From: Caballeronia zhejiangensis
GTDB taxonomy: Bacteria > Pseudomonadota > Gammaproteobacteria > Burkholderiales > Burkholderiaceae
Reading direction: 5' to 3'
Length of the DNA: 64,000 bases
Assembly (NCBI RefSeq): GCF_000698575.1
Contig: NZ_JFHD01000032.1
Coordinates: 1 to 64,000, forward strand
Shown here piece after piece: positions 44,997-55,344 of the stretch (positions are counted from its first letter, which is position 1; every line of letters starts with the position of its first letter). The translations under genes were made by a program, and so were the position numbers. A model generated the notes under the pieces. The model did no database searches, was not told the origin of the DNA, and was given only the letters and a program-made list of their open reading frames with translations.

Positions 44997-45770
44997 TCAG
45001 CGCGCGTTGGCCGACGCGAGACGCGACGCGACCATGATCGCCTTCATCTCGCGCACGGCGTTGTCCCAGCCGGCGAAGATCGAATGCGCGACGATCGCAT
45101 GTCCGATGTTCAGCTCGACGATGCCCGGCAACGCCGCGATCGCCTGCACGTTGGTGTAGTGCAGGCCGTGGCCCGCGTTCACCTTCAGCCCGAGCGCGTT
45201 GCCGACATCGACGCTCGCCGCGACGCGCTCGAATTCGCGTTGCTGTTCGGCTTCGTCGTGCGCTTCGGCATATCGGCCCGTGTGCAGTTCGATGACGGGC
45301 GCGCCCGCCTCTTTCGCGGCGCGAATCTGCGCCTCGTCAGGATCGATGAAAAGCGACACGCGCGCGCCCGCGTCGGCGAGTTGCCTGCACGCGGCCTTGA
45401 CCTCTTCGAAGCGGCCGGCGACATCGAGGCCGCCTTCAGTCGTCACTTCCTGACGCTTTTCCGGCACGAGACAGACGTCGTGCGGCTTGATCTCGCACGC
45501 GATGTCGAGCATCTCGCGCGTCACCGCGCATTCGAGATTCATACGCGTTTTGAGGAGCGGACGCAGCGTGCGCACATCGGCATCGACGATATGACGGCGA
45601 TCCTCGCGCAGATGCAGCGTGATGGCGTCCGCGCCCGCTTCCTCGGCGGCGAGCGCCGCGCGGATCGGATCGGGATACGACGTGCCGCGCGCGTTGCGCA
45701 ACGTGGCGACGTGATCGATGTTCACGCCCAGATCGATCACATTCGCAGGCGATGTGAGAAAGAAGCTCAT
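44997..45770 (-). CDS. pdxJ: Pyridoxine 5'-phosphate synthase PdxJ
   Basis: Closes the pyridoxine ring from deoxyxylulose-5-phosphate and 3-amino-1-hydroxyacetone phosphate (257 aa TIM barrel). Signatures 'LGVNIDHVATLRNARG', 'GADAITLHLREDRRHI', 'CLVPEKRQEVTTEGG' and 'NAGHGLHYTNV'. ATG 45768-45770 overlaps the recO stop by three bases (ATGA). The adjacent acpS is the usual partner. Confidence 0.97.
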   Translation of the reverse strand: MSFFLTSPANVIDLGVNIDHVATLRNARGTSYPDPIRAALAAEEAGADAITLHLREDRRHIVDADVRTLRPLLKTRMNLECAVTREMLDIACEIKPHDVCLVPEKRQEVTTEGGLDVAGRFEEVKAACRQLADAGARVSLFIDPDEAQIRAAKEAGAPVIELHTGRYAEAHDEAEQQREFERVAASVDVGNALGLKVNAGHGLHYTNVQAIAALPGIVELNIGHAIVAHSIFAGWDNAVREMKAIMVASRLASANAR

Positions 45771-46648
45771 AGTTTTTGCAGGTCGATCAATATCTGACGG
45801 GTGGCGAGCGGCGTGCCGCCCAGGTAGTGATTCAGCAGAAAGCGCATCAGCGTCTTGCTCTGCGCGGCGGTCTGCGGATTCGTGTAGTCGTCGCGCTCCA
45901 TGTCGATGAGCGTTTGCCCCGAAATCATCGGCCATTGCGCCGGAAGATCGTCCGACGCCTCGCGCACGCCGCGGTCTGGATCGAATACATAGCGGGCGTC
46001 GGCGGCGACCGGCTGGCGTGTCACCGTGCGCACGAGATTCATCGCGTAGCCGGTTTCGCGCAGCAGCACGCATTCGAATGAACGCAACACCTGAGCGGCG
46101 GGTTCGTCGTGCGCGAGGCGCGAGAGCGTCAGCACGTAATGGTTGAAGAGCGCCGGATGCGCGTCCTCGCGGGCGCAGAACTTCACCAGCAATTCATTGA
46201 CGTAGAAGCCGCATAGCAACGCGTCGCCGGCGAGCGGCAACATGCCGCCGACCCATTCGGCGGTCGTCAGCGTGCGGACTTCGCCCTTGCCGGTCCACGA
46301 AAGTCCCAGCGGCTGAAACGTCTGCAATACGCCGCGCAGCGCGGAATGCGGACGCTTCGCGCCCTTCGCGACGAGCGCGACGCGCCCGTGATCGCGCGAG
46401 AACACGTCGATGATCAGACTCGTCTCGCGATACGGATAACTGTGCAGCACGAATCCCGGCTGCTCGGCGACGCGAAAATCCGAACGCGGCTTTCTCGGCG
46501 CAGACTCGGCATCGGATGTCGATGACGGCGCCGCGCGCCGCCGCTTTGGCACGGCGCGCGCGGCCGGGCGCTCTTCCGCGTCGAAATCGTCGTCGGGACG
46601 ATCATCGGCGGGCGGAATCATCCGGGCGTCGTTCGGGCCGTCGTCCAT
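45767..46648 (-). CDS. recO: DNA repair protein RecO with long N-terminal extension
   Basis: Loads RecA onto SSB-coated gaps with RecR (293 aa; E. coli 242). The OB fold starts only at about residue 65 ('FVLHSYPYRETSLIIDVFSRDHGRVALVAKGAKR'); the first 60 residues are acidic then basic, low complexity and surely disordered (PPADDRPDDDFDAEERP, PKRRRAAPSSTS). The helical C-terminal domain is normal, without the four zinc cysteines of some RecO proteins. ATG 46646-46648, four bases after era, so the extension is probably translated. Confidence 0.95.
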   Translation of the reverse strand: MDDGPNDARMIPPADDRPDDDFDAEERPAARAVPKRRRAAPSSTSDAESAPRKPRSDFRVAEQPGFVLHSYPYRETSLIIDVFSRDHGRVALVAKGAKRPHSALRGVLQTFQPLGLSWTGKGEVRTLTTAEWVGGMLPLAGDALLCGFYVNELLVKFCAREDAHPALFNHYVLTLSRLAHDEPAAQVLRSFECVLLRETGYAMNLVRTVTRQPVAADARYVFDPDRGVREASDDLPAQWPMISGQTLIDMERDDYTNPQTAAQSKTLMRFLLNHYLGGTPLATRQILIDLQKL

Positions 46649-46651
46649 GCA

Positions 46652-47551
46652 TCACTCGTAGCCGTACGCGCGCAGGCCCGCTTCGTTGTCCGCCCAGCCG
46701 CTCTTCACCTTGACGAAGGTTTCGAGATACACGGGACCGTCGAAGAGCTTCTCCATGTCGAGCCGCGCCTCGGTGCTGATCTGCTTCAGCTTCGCGCCCT
46801 TCTGGCCGATGATCATCGCCTTGTGCATGTCGCGATCGACGAGAATCGTCGCGAACACGCGGCGCAGACGCCCTTCGGTCTCGAACTTGTCGATGAGCAC
46901 CGTGCTCGTGTACGGCAGTTCGTCGCCGGTCCAGCGGAACACCTTCTCGCGCAGAATTTCGGCGGCGAGGAAGCGTTCGCTGCGATCGGTCAGATCGTCC
47001 TCGCCGTAGATCGGCTCGCCTTCCGGCAGATACGGCTTCACGACCGACAAGAGGCGCTTGATGTCGTCGACGTTTTTCGCCGACAGCGGCACGATCTCGC
47101 GGAAGTCCCGCAAGGCCGACATCTGCTGCATGAAGGGAAAGAGCGAACTCTTGTCGCCGACGCGATCCAGCTTGTTTGCGATCAGCAAAGTCGGCGTGCC
47201 GGTCGGGATCAAATCGAGCACCTTCTGGTCGTCCGGACCGAAGCGGCCCGCTTCGATCACGAAGAGAATCGCATCGACGGACGTGAGCGTCGACGTCACC
47301 GCGCGGTTCAGCGAGCGATTCAGCGCGCCGCTGTGACGTGTCTGGAAACCGGGCGTGTCGACGAAAATGTACTGCGCGTCGTCGAACGTGTTGATGCCGG
47401 TGATGCGGTGGCGCGTCGTCTGCGCCTTGCGCGAGGTGATGCTCACCTTCTGGCCGACGAGCGCGTTCATCAGCGTCGACTTGCCGACGTTAGGACGGCC
47501 GACGATCGCGACCATGCCGCAGCGGAAACCGGAAGAAGTAGGAGCGTTCAT
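46652..47551 (-). CDS. era: GTPase Era
   Basis: Essential GTPase that binds the 3' end of 16S rRNA during 30S maturation (299 aa). G1 GRPNVGKST, G3 'DTPGF', G4 'NKLD', and the C-terminal KH domain with 'MIIGQKGAKLKQIS'. ATG 47549-47551 (MNAPTSSGF); an in-frame TTG five codons upstream is not needed. Between rnc and recO, as in many proteobacteria. Confidence 0.98.
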   Translation of the reverse strand: MNAPTSSGFRCGMVAIVGRPNVGKSTLMNALVGQKVSITSRKAQTTRHRITGINTFDDAQYIFVDTPGFQTRHSGALNRSLNRAVTSTLTSVDAILFVIEAGRFGPDDQKVLDLIPTGTPTLLIANKLDRVGDKSSLFPFMQQMSALRDFREIVPLSAKNVDDIKRLLSVVKPYLPEGEPIYGEDDLTDRSERFLAAEILREKVFRWTGDELPYTSTVLIDKFETEGRLRRVFATILVDRDMHKAMIIGQKGAKLKQISTEARLDMEKLFDGPVYLETFVKVKSGWADNEAGLRAYGYE

Positions 47552-47611
47552 AGATGTGTGCGGCAAGAAGTCGTTGGGGCGCGGGGGCGCGATGTGCGCT
47601 CGATGCGCGCG

Positions 47612-48724
47612 TCAGTGACCGGCGTCGGCGGCGCGCACGACGCGGCCCGCGGGCGCATCCGCGGCGGCGCTGTTGCGCGTGCCGGCGTCGTCGTCGCGTT
47701 CGTCGGACGGCGCGGGCTTGTCCGCATTCGCGCTGCGTTCGGACGTTTGCGTCGCATCGCTTTTCGCCGCTTTCTCCGGCCGGTGAATGACGGCGCGTTC
47801 GGGCTTGTCCGCGGCTGCGTACGCGCCCGCCGACGGCTCGACGTGCGTCGCGCGAATCACGGCGAGCGGCGCGGTGGCCGGGCGTTCCTGCGGCGCCTGC
47901 TGCGTGCCGTGCGGTGCATGTTGACGCTCGCGACGATCGGGCGACCGCAGATCGAGCGCCGCCTGAATGCCGGTGACGCCGGGCACCACTTCGGGCTCGA
48001 CCTGCTTCGCCGCGCGCGCGCCCTTGCGCTTCGGCTTCATGCCGAGCGTCGGTGCAGCGGCCATCACTTCGTCGAGCGCCTTCTTCGCGGCAGCCTGCTC
48101 GGCGGCGCGGCGGCTCGCGCCGGAACCGGACACTTTCACGTCGAGTTTCGGCACCGTGCATTCGACTTCGAACTGCTGATTGTGCGCGGCGCCGTGCGTT
48201 GCGATAACGGTGTAAGTCGGCAACGCGATCTTGTGGCCCTGGAGATATTCCTGCAGAAGCGTCTTCGCATCCTTGCCGATGGTGCGCGGATCGATGTGAT
48301 CGAGCACCGGCGTGTACAGCCGCTTGATAACGGTGAAAGCGGCGTCGAAACCGCCGTCGAGGAAGATGGCGCCGAAGATCGCTTCGAGCGTGTCGGCGAG
48401 AATCGACGGACGGCGAAAGCCGCCGCTGCGCAATTCGCCTTCGCCGAGCCGCAGGCCTTCGGACACGTTCAACGCCTGCGCGATTTCGTAAAGCGACTGC
48501 TGTTTGACCAGATTCGCGCGCACGCGCGACAGGTCGCCTTCGTCGAGTTTGCTGAATCGTTGGAACAAAAGCGCGGCCACCACGCAATTTAGAACGGAAT
48601 CGCCGAGAAATTCGAGCCGTTCATTGTGCGTGGCGCTGTGACTGCGGTGGGTCATCGCCTGGCGCAGCAATTCCGCATTGCGAAATTCGTACCGCAGCCG
48701 GCTTTCCAACGGAGAAGATGGCAT
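47612..48724 (-). CDS. rnc: Ribonuclease III with long C-terminal tail
   Basis: Double-strand RNA endonuclease for rRNA and mRNA processing (370 aa; E. coli 226). The catalytic signature HNERLEFLGDSVLN lies at 33-46 (Glu38, Asp42), with the second acidic cluster in 'DTLEAIFGAIFLDGG'; the dsRNA-binding domain spans about 152-222 (ending 'GASRRAAEQAAAKKAL'). The last 140 residues are low complexity, charged and Ala/Pro/Arg-rich, an extension I recall from Burkholderia orthologues. ATG 48722-48724 has no ribosome site and a -10 hexamer only 6 bases upstream, so the message may be leaderless. Confidence 0.96.
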   Translation of the reverse strand: MPSSPLESRLRYEFRNAELLRQAMTHRSHSATHNERLEFLGDSVLNCVVAALLFQRFSKLDEGDLSRVRANLVKQQSLYEIAQALNVSEGLRLGEGELRSGGFRRPSILADTLEAIFGAIFLDGGFDAAFTVIKRLYTPVLDHIDPRTIGKDAKTLLQEYLQGHKIALPTYTVIATHGAAHNQQFEVECTVPKLDVKVSGSGASRRAAEQAAAKKALDEVMAAAPTLGMKPKRKGARAAKQVEPEVVPGVTGIQAALDLRSPDRRERQHAPHGTQQAPQERPATAPLAVIRATHVEPSAGAYAAADKPERAVIHRPEKAAKSDATQTSERSANADKPAPSDERDDDAGTRNSAAADAPAGRVVRAADAGH

Positions 48725-48730
48725 GGAGAG

Positions 48731-48736
48731 AGTATA
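48731..48736 (-). promoter_or_regulatory. Candidate -10 element of rnc
   Basis: Minus strand TATACT, six bases before the rnc ATG, so transcription would begin at or within a base or two of the start codon. No good -35 is seen 16-18 bases upstream. Confidence 0.4.
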
Positions 48737-48847
48737 ACGCGGGCGCGCGGGCGGACGATTCCGCCGGACCGCGCCGGAAAACGCGTGGCGAGACGGTGTT
48801 AGCCGCGCTTCTTCACGCCGTTTCGAAGCTTGTTTTAAGAATGAGCA

Positions 48848-48878
48848 ACGCCGGCTGTCTCAGGAGACGAGCCGGCGT
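48848..48878 (-). terminator. Hairpin after lepB
   Basis: Nine-bp arms ACGCCGGCT 48848-48856 and AGCCGGCGT 48870-48878, continued inward by GTCT/AGAC. On the minus strand GTTGCTCATTCTT follows, a weak T-rich tail. It separates lepAB from rnc. Confidence 0.65.
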
Positions 48879-48887
48879 GATGTGTGT

Positions 48888-49781
48888 TCACTGGAAAGCG
48901 CCGATGCGCTTGAGATTGCTGAAGTTCATCCAGATGAAGAAGGCGCGCCCGACGATGTTCTTGTCCGGCACGAAGCCCCAGTAGCGGCTGTCCGCGCTGT
49001 TGTCGCGGTTGTCGCCCATCATGAAGTAGTTGCCCGGCGGGACTTTGCACGTCACGCCCTGAGCGTTGTAATTGCAGTTGTCGCGGAACGGGAAATCGTC
49101 CGCGCCGACGATGAACGGCGGCACTTGCGGATTGTTCAGGATCGCGTTCTTGCGGCCGTCGAGATCTTCCTCGAACTGCTTCGCGTAACCGATGCGCTCG
49201 TCGTCGAAATAATCGGGCAGCGGCGTCTCCGGCACCGGCTTGCCGTTGATCGTGAGCTTCTTGTCTTCGTACGCGACGGTATCGCCCGGCAGGCCGATCA
49301 CGCGCTTGATGTAGTCGACCGATTCGTCCTTCGGATACCGGAACACGACGACATCGCCGCGCTTGAGCGGGCTGCCGTTGGTCATCTTCGTGTTCGTGAT
49401 CGGCATGCGCAGGCCGTATTCGTACTTGTTCACGAGGATGAAGTCGCCGACGAGCAGCGTCGGCACCATCGAGCCGGACGGAATCTTGAACGGCTCGATG
49501 ATGAACGAGCGCACGACGAATACCGCGAGAATCACCGGGAAGAAGCTCGCCGTGTATTCGAGCCACCACGGCTGGCGCAGCTTGTCGTCGTGCAGGCGGG
49601 CGCGCGTCTGCGGGGCGTTTTCATCGGCGAAACGCTCGCCGACGCGCTCCTGCTGGCGATCGAACTCGGCCACCGCGGCGTCGGCGGCGCGGCGCCGTTG
49701 CGGCAGAAACACCAGCTTGTCGAGCACCCAGGCAATACCCGTCAATACGACGAGGATCAAAAGAATCAATGCGAAATTCAT
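48888..49781 (-). CDS. lepB: Signal peptidase I
   Basis: Inner-membrane serine protease that cleaves Sec and Tat signal peptides (297 aa). Two N-terminal membrane segments (about 2-20 and 76-96), catalytic Ser in 'IPSGSMVPTLLVGD', catalytic Lys in 'YIKRVIGLPGD', and the late 'GDNRDNSADSRYWG' box. ATG 49779-49781 with GGAAG upstream; the TTG one codon earlier is unlikely. Cotranscribed with lepA. Confidence 0.97.
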   Translation of the reverse strand: MNFALILLILVVLTGIAWVLDKLVFLPQRRRAADAAVAEFDRQQERVGERFADENAPQTRARLHDDKLRQPWWLEYTASFFPVILAVFVVRSFIIEPFKIPSGSMVPTLLVGDFILVNKYEYGLRMPITNTKMTNGSPLKRGDVVVFRYPKDESVDYIKRVIGLPGDTVAYEDKKLTINGKPVPETPLPDYFDDERIGYAKQFEEDLDGRKNAILNNPQVPPFIVGADDFPFRDNCNYNAQGVTCKVPPGNYFMMGDNRDNSADSRYWGFVPDKNIVGRAFFIWMNFSNLKRIGAFQ

Positions 49782-49826
49782 CAATCGCTTCCGGTTGTTA
49801 TCGTTGTTTGCTTCGCCGTGCGCGCG

Positions 49827-51617
<1,791 letters not shown>

Positions 51618-51635
51618 TCAGTGCCGATCGTGCCA

Positions 51636-51680
51636 AAAAAAGCGAAAAAGGCGCGCCCTCACCAACGCGGAGCACGCCTT
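51636..51680 (-). terminator. Intrinsic terminator between glutaredoxin-like gene and lepA
   Basis: Arms AAGGCGCGC 51648-51656 and GCACGCCTT 51672-51680 (one G-U); on the minus strand TTTTTCGCTTTTTTT follows. It ends the sigma-E operon. Confidence 0.75.
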
Positions 51681-51752
51681 GAAAATTTGGGGAAAACTTG
51701 AGCATTTTAGCCGAAAACGGGGGTGCCCCGGCGGATTTCGCCTGCGCCGCCC

Positions 51753-52013
51753 TCACCGACCGCGCGCGAGCAGCGCTGCGTGTACCGCGTCAGCGTCGAG
51801 CCGGTACTGGCACAGCTCGACGCCATCGAGCGCCAGAACCGGCACGCGTTCGTCGTAGCGCGCTTCGAGCAGCGGATCTTCGTCGATGTCGATCCATTCG
51901 ATCGGAATGCCGTGTTGCGCGGCGATTGGCTCGAGTTCGGCCCGCATGTCCTCGCACAGATGACACCAGGCGCGCCCGTACAGAATGAAGGCCGCGCCTG
52001 GCTTCGACGTCAT
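51753..52013 (-). CDS. Glutaredoxin-like (DUF836) protein
   Basis: 86-aa thioredoxin-fold protein with the redox motif C-H-L-C at Cys17-Cys20 ('YGRAWCHLCEDM'), the cis-Pro in 'RVPVLALDG', and no signal peptide, hence cytoplasmic. It follows the mucD-type gene by five bases and is the last gene of the sigma-E operon; a disulfide role in stress recovery is inferred. Confidence 0.88.
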   Translation of the reverse strand: MTSKPGAAFILYGRAWCHLCEDMRAELEPIAAQHGIPIEWIDIDEDPLLEARYDERVPVLALDGVELCQYRLDADAVHAALLARGR

Positions 52014-52018
52014 CGCGC

Positions 52019-53554
52019 TTATTTCTGCGCCGGCACGCGCGGGCGCACCGGCACGAACTGCGTGTTGTCGCCGCGACGCACGAGAATCGCGACCATCTTG
52101 CTCGCGTCGAGGCCCTGCGCGACTTCCTGGAACTGCTTGGCGCTCGTGATATCCGTATCGCCGATACGCATGATGATGTCGCCCTTCTGGAAGCCCGCGC
52201 GTGCCGCCGGTCCCTCGACGGCATCGACCTGAACGCCGCTCGACAGCTTGAGCGCCTTCTTTTGATCTGCCGGAATGTCGCTCACCGCCATGCCGAGCGA
52301 ATTGCTCGCGCGCTCCTTCGGCTGCGGCGGTTTCTTCTGCTCGGTCTTCGCGACCTTGTCCGGCTGCATTTCGGCGACCGTGATCGACAGATCGCGCGTC
52401 TGGCCCTTGCGCCAGATCGTGAGCGTGGTCTTCGTGCCGGGTTTCGTATCGCCGACCATGCGCGGGAGATCGGTCGCGGTCTCGACGTTCTGACCGTTGA
52501 ACTTGAGGATGATGTCGCCTGGCTGCACGCCGGCCTTGTCGGCCGGCCCGCCCGATTCGACGCTCGACACGAGCGCGCCCTGCGCTTTCGGCAAGCCCAG
52601 CGAATCCGCGACGTCCTTCGTCACTTCGCCGATCGCCACCGCGATGCGCCCGCGCACCACCTTGCCCGACGTCTTAAGCTGATCGGCGACGCGCATGGCT
52701 TCGTCGATCGGAATCGCGAACGAGATGCCCATGAAACCGCCCGTGCGGCTGTAAATCTGCGAATTGATACCGATCACCTCGCCCGCCATGTTGATGAGCG
52801 GACCGCCCGAGTTGCCCGGATTCACGGCGACATCGGTCTGGATGAACGGGAGGTAATCGCCCGTATCGCGCCCCTTCGCGCTGACGATGCCCGCGGTCAC
52901 GGTGTTGTCGAGGCCGAACGGCGAACCGATTGCGAGCACCCACTCGCCGACGCGCACCTTGTTCGAATCGCCGATGGTGATCGCCGGCAGGTTCGATGCG
53001 CTGATCTTCACGACGGCGACGTCCGTGCGCTCGTCGACGCCGACGAGACGCGCCTTGAATTCGCGCTTGTCCGTGAGTGTGACGTAGATGGTGTCGGCAT
53101 CGTCGACGACGTGTGCGTTGGTCATCACGTAGCCATCGGTCGACAGGATGAAGCCCGAGCCGACGCCGCTGCTCTGCTCCGAGTTGTCCTGGTTGTCGTC
53201 GGGCGCGTTGCGGCTGCCGCCCTTGCCCTGATCGCCCTGACTTCCGCCGCCGTTATTTCCGCCGCCGCCACCTCCACGAGGCGGCTGACCCGGCATCGGA
53301 ATGCCGAAGAAGCGTCGGAAGAATTCCGACATGTCGCCTTCATCGAGACCGGGCGGCAGGCCGCGCAGATCGCTGCCCGAACCGACGCGCGAGGTCGTGC
53401 GAATGTTCACGACCGAGGGCCCCACCTTGTCGACGAGCGTCGTGAAGTCCGGCAGGTTCACCGTGGGCACCGCTGACGCAGATTGCGATACGAACGGCAG
53501 GCACACGGCGAGCGCCGCGGCCGCGATGAACTTGCGCAGCGAGAAGTTGCTCAT
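52019..53554 (-). CDS. mucD: DegP/MucD-type periplasmic serine protease
   Basis: HtrA-family protease-chaperone (511 aa). Signal peptide ends about residue 28 (QSASA). Catalytic triad His148 ('TNAHVV'), Asp178 ('RTDVAVVK') and Ser249 ('NPGNSGGPL'); two PDZ domains at about 285-385 and 415-500. The LA-loop region (about 90-128) is a Gly/Asn/Gln-rich stretch. It sits after rseB in the sigma-E operon, as mucD does in Pseudomonas, and should degrade misfolded envelope proteins. ATG 53552-53554. Confidence 0.95.
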   Translation of the reverse strand: MSNFSLRKFIAAAALAVCLPFVSQSASAVPTVNLPDFTTLVDKVGPSVVNIRTTSRVGSGSDLRGLPPGLDEGDMSEFFRRFFGIPMPGQPPRGGGGGGNNGGGSQGDQGKGGSRNAPDDNQDNSEQSSGVGSGFILSTDGYVMTNAHVVDDADTIYVTLTDKREFKARLVGVDERTDVAVVKISASNLPAITIGDSNKVRVGEWVLAIGSPFGLDNTVTAGIVSAKGRDTGDYLPFIQTDVAVNPGNSGGPLINMAGEVIGINSQIYSRTGGFMGISFAIPIDEAMRVADQLKTSGKVVRGRIAVAIGEVTKDVADSLGLPKAQGALVSSVESGGPADKAGVQPGDIILKFNGQNVETATDLPRMVGDTKPGTKTTLTIWRKGQTRDLSITVAEMQPDKVAKTEQKKPPQPKERASNSLGMAVSDIPADQKKALKLSSGVQVDAVEGPAARAGFQKGDIIMRIGDTDITSAKQFQEVAQGLDASKMVAILVRRGDNTQFVPVRPRVPAQK

Positions 53555-53576
53555 AGGTTGGAGGCCGGGATCTGGA

Positions 53577-54620
53577 TTACTTGGAAGGCTTGTATTCTAT
53601 GGTAGAAGCAAATTGCTGCAATGTGGCTTGCGGCACTTCACCCAGCAAGGTGATCCAGAAATCCCCGCGGCGCTTCACCAGAACGTGCGTCGCTCCACTA
53701 TTCCCCGCGCCTTCCTTGCGCGTGTTTTTCTCCACCGGCTCGACGAAAACCGAGATCGTCGCGAGGCCGTCGGAGAACACGGCCTGATCGACCGGAATCG
53801 GCGGCTGGCCTTGCTGGCTCGACGCCATCGGACGGCGCAACTCGCGAATCTTGCGAAAGCCCGCGATAGTCGGCGTCAGTTGCCAGCCCTGCGCTTCCAT
53901 GTCGACCGGCTGCACGGGCGGCCGCACGACGGTCCAGCCCGACGTGTTGCGAATGCCGTTCGCGATCGGCGCCTTGTCGATCGGCCCGCCAATACGCACC
54001 TGAGAGAAAGAAAGCTGCTCGAGGACTTGCCCGTCCGGATCGAGCGTTTGCGCGCGCAGCAGCAAGCCGGTTTTCGCATCGGCCCACAGCTTGTAGGCAA
54101 AACGATAGGAATCTTTCGGATCGAGCTCCAGCACCTGGCTTTCGATCCCCGCGACGCGGTCCGTGCCCAACAGCTTCGGATCGTAGACGGAAAGCACTTG
54201 ATCGCCACTCGTCGACAACAGCGCCGGGAACGAATCCCGGTTCTGCCGATGCTCGACCACGAGCAGATGACGCTCCGGCACGAAGGTGAACATGTCGTCG
54301 TCGTGACGCAGCATCTTGCGCGGCGCGCCGTCGAGACTTTCGAGCGATTCGTATTCGCCGTCACCGCGCGTGGCGACGTGCGTAATGCGCGACGACTGCA
54401 CCGTCGCGCCACGCTGGTAGACGAACGTGCCCTCGTAATTCTGCTGCTGGGCCGCTTCGTGGATGCGGTTGAGCAGAGTGGCGGCTGTCTTGCGGGCGGT
54501 GGCGGGATCGTCTCCCTGAGCGAACGAACTCGTTGCCGCCGTCAACAACGCGGCTGCGCAGAGCATCAATGCCGGCAGCCGCCCCCAATATCTTGTTTTA
54601 TTCAACCGCACACTCAGCAT
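53577..54620 (-). CDS. rseB: Sigma-E regulatory protein RseB/MucB
   Basis: Periplasmic partner of the anti-sigma factor (347 aa). Signal peptide through about residue 35 (AATSSFA). The LolA-like N-terminal lipid-sensing domain ('NYEGTFVYQRGATVQSSRITH', 'MLRHDDDMFTFVPERH') is followed by the smaller C-terminal domain that binds RseA. ATG 54618-54620; the TTG one codon upstream is less likely. It lies four bases after rseA. Confidence 0.94.
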   Translation of the reverse strand: MLSVRLNKTRYWGRLPALMLCAAALLTAATSSFAQGDDPATARKTAATLLNRIHEAAQQQNYEGTFVYQRGATVQSSRITHVATRGDGEYESLESLDGAPRKMLRHDDDMFTFVPERHLLVVEHRQNRDSFPALLSTSGDQVLSVYDPKLLGTDRVAGIESQVLELDPKDSYRFAYKLWADAKTGLLLRAQTLDPDGQVLEQLSFSQVRIGGPIDKAPIANGIRNTSGWTVVRPPVQPVDMEAQGWQLTPTIAGFRKIRELRRPMASSQQGQPPIPVDQAVFSDGLATISVFVEPVEKNTRKEGAGNSGATHVLVKRRGDFWITLLGEVPQATLQQFASTIEYKPSK

Positions 54621-54624
54621 CAAA

Positions 54625-55263
54625 TTATTGGCCTTGCGTTATAGCCGCCGCGCGAATCAGGGGCATCGAACCGGGCATCGCGGGCTGCTGGGAGAACTGC
54701 TGATGCGCTTCGAGATACTGATCGAGATTCGCGTCGCGGATGATGTTCGCTTCGACGATCGGCGTACGCGTGGTCACCGCGGGCACCGACGCGAGCGCCA
54801 CCCGCTGCATCGACGAATCCGCCGGCGCGACGCTCGCCACCTGCGCGCCCGAGTTGCGATCGACGCCTTGCAGCTGCGGCACGACGATCCATGTCAGCGT
54901 AGCGGCCGCCGCGGCAACCGCGAAGGCCGGCATCACGCGACGGCGCAACATGCCGCCCCGCGCTTTCGCCGTCACGCCCGGCAATGCAGCCGGCGCGAGT
55001 ACGTGCGCCTCAGCTTCGAAACGTTCGGAGAATGCGGCCATGAACGCGCTGCTGCGCGCCGGGCTGACCGCGAGATCGTCGGAGCGCAAGGCGTCGCCGA
55101 TCAGGTGATATTCCGACCACGCCGCGCGTTCGTCGCCTTTCAGATCCGCGAGAAACTGGCTGATGCTGCCAATTTCGCCGAGCGCTTCGCCGTCGACGAA
55201 AGCCGACATGCGCTCGCCGCGCGAACCCGCCTGTGTTTGATTCTGCACCGAGACCGACCCCAT
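54625..55263 (-). CDS. rseA: Anti-sigma-E factor RseA/MucA
   Basis: Single-pass inner-membrane protein (212 aa) holding RpoE inactive. The cytoplasmic N-terminal domain ('GERMSAFVDGEALGEI', 'WSEYHLIGDALRSD') matches the RseA_N family; membrane helix at about residues 107-126; the periplasmic tail ends 'FSQQPAMPGSMPLIRAA'. The ATG at 55261-55263 has GGGGAG just upstream; an ATG four codons earlier is possible. Between rpoE and rseB. Confidence 0.93.
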   Translation of the reverse strand: MGSVSVQNQTQAGSRGERMSAFVDGEALGEIGSISQFLADLKGDERAAWSEYHLIGDALRSDDLAVSPARSSAFMAAFSERFEAEAHVLAPAALPGVTAKARGGMLRRRVMPAFAVAAAAATLTWIVVPQLQGVDRNSGAQVASVAPADSSMQRVALASVPAVTTRTPIVEANIIRDANLDQYLEAHQQFSQQPAMPGSMPLIRAAAITQGQ

Positions 55264-55344
55264 GATGCTCCCCATCTTTGACCACACCCCGTTGTGACAC
55301 CACCAACCCAGATATCGCGTCCCTGCCCCGAGGGTTTTCGCCGC

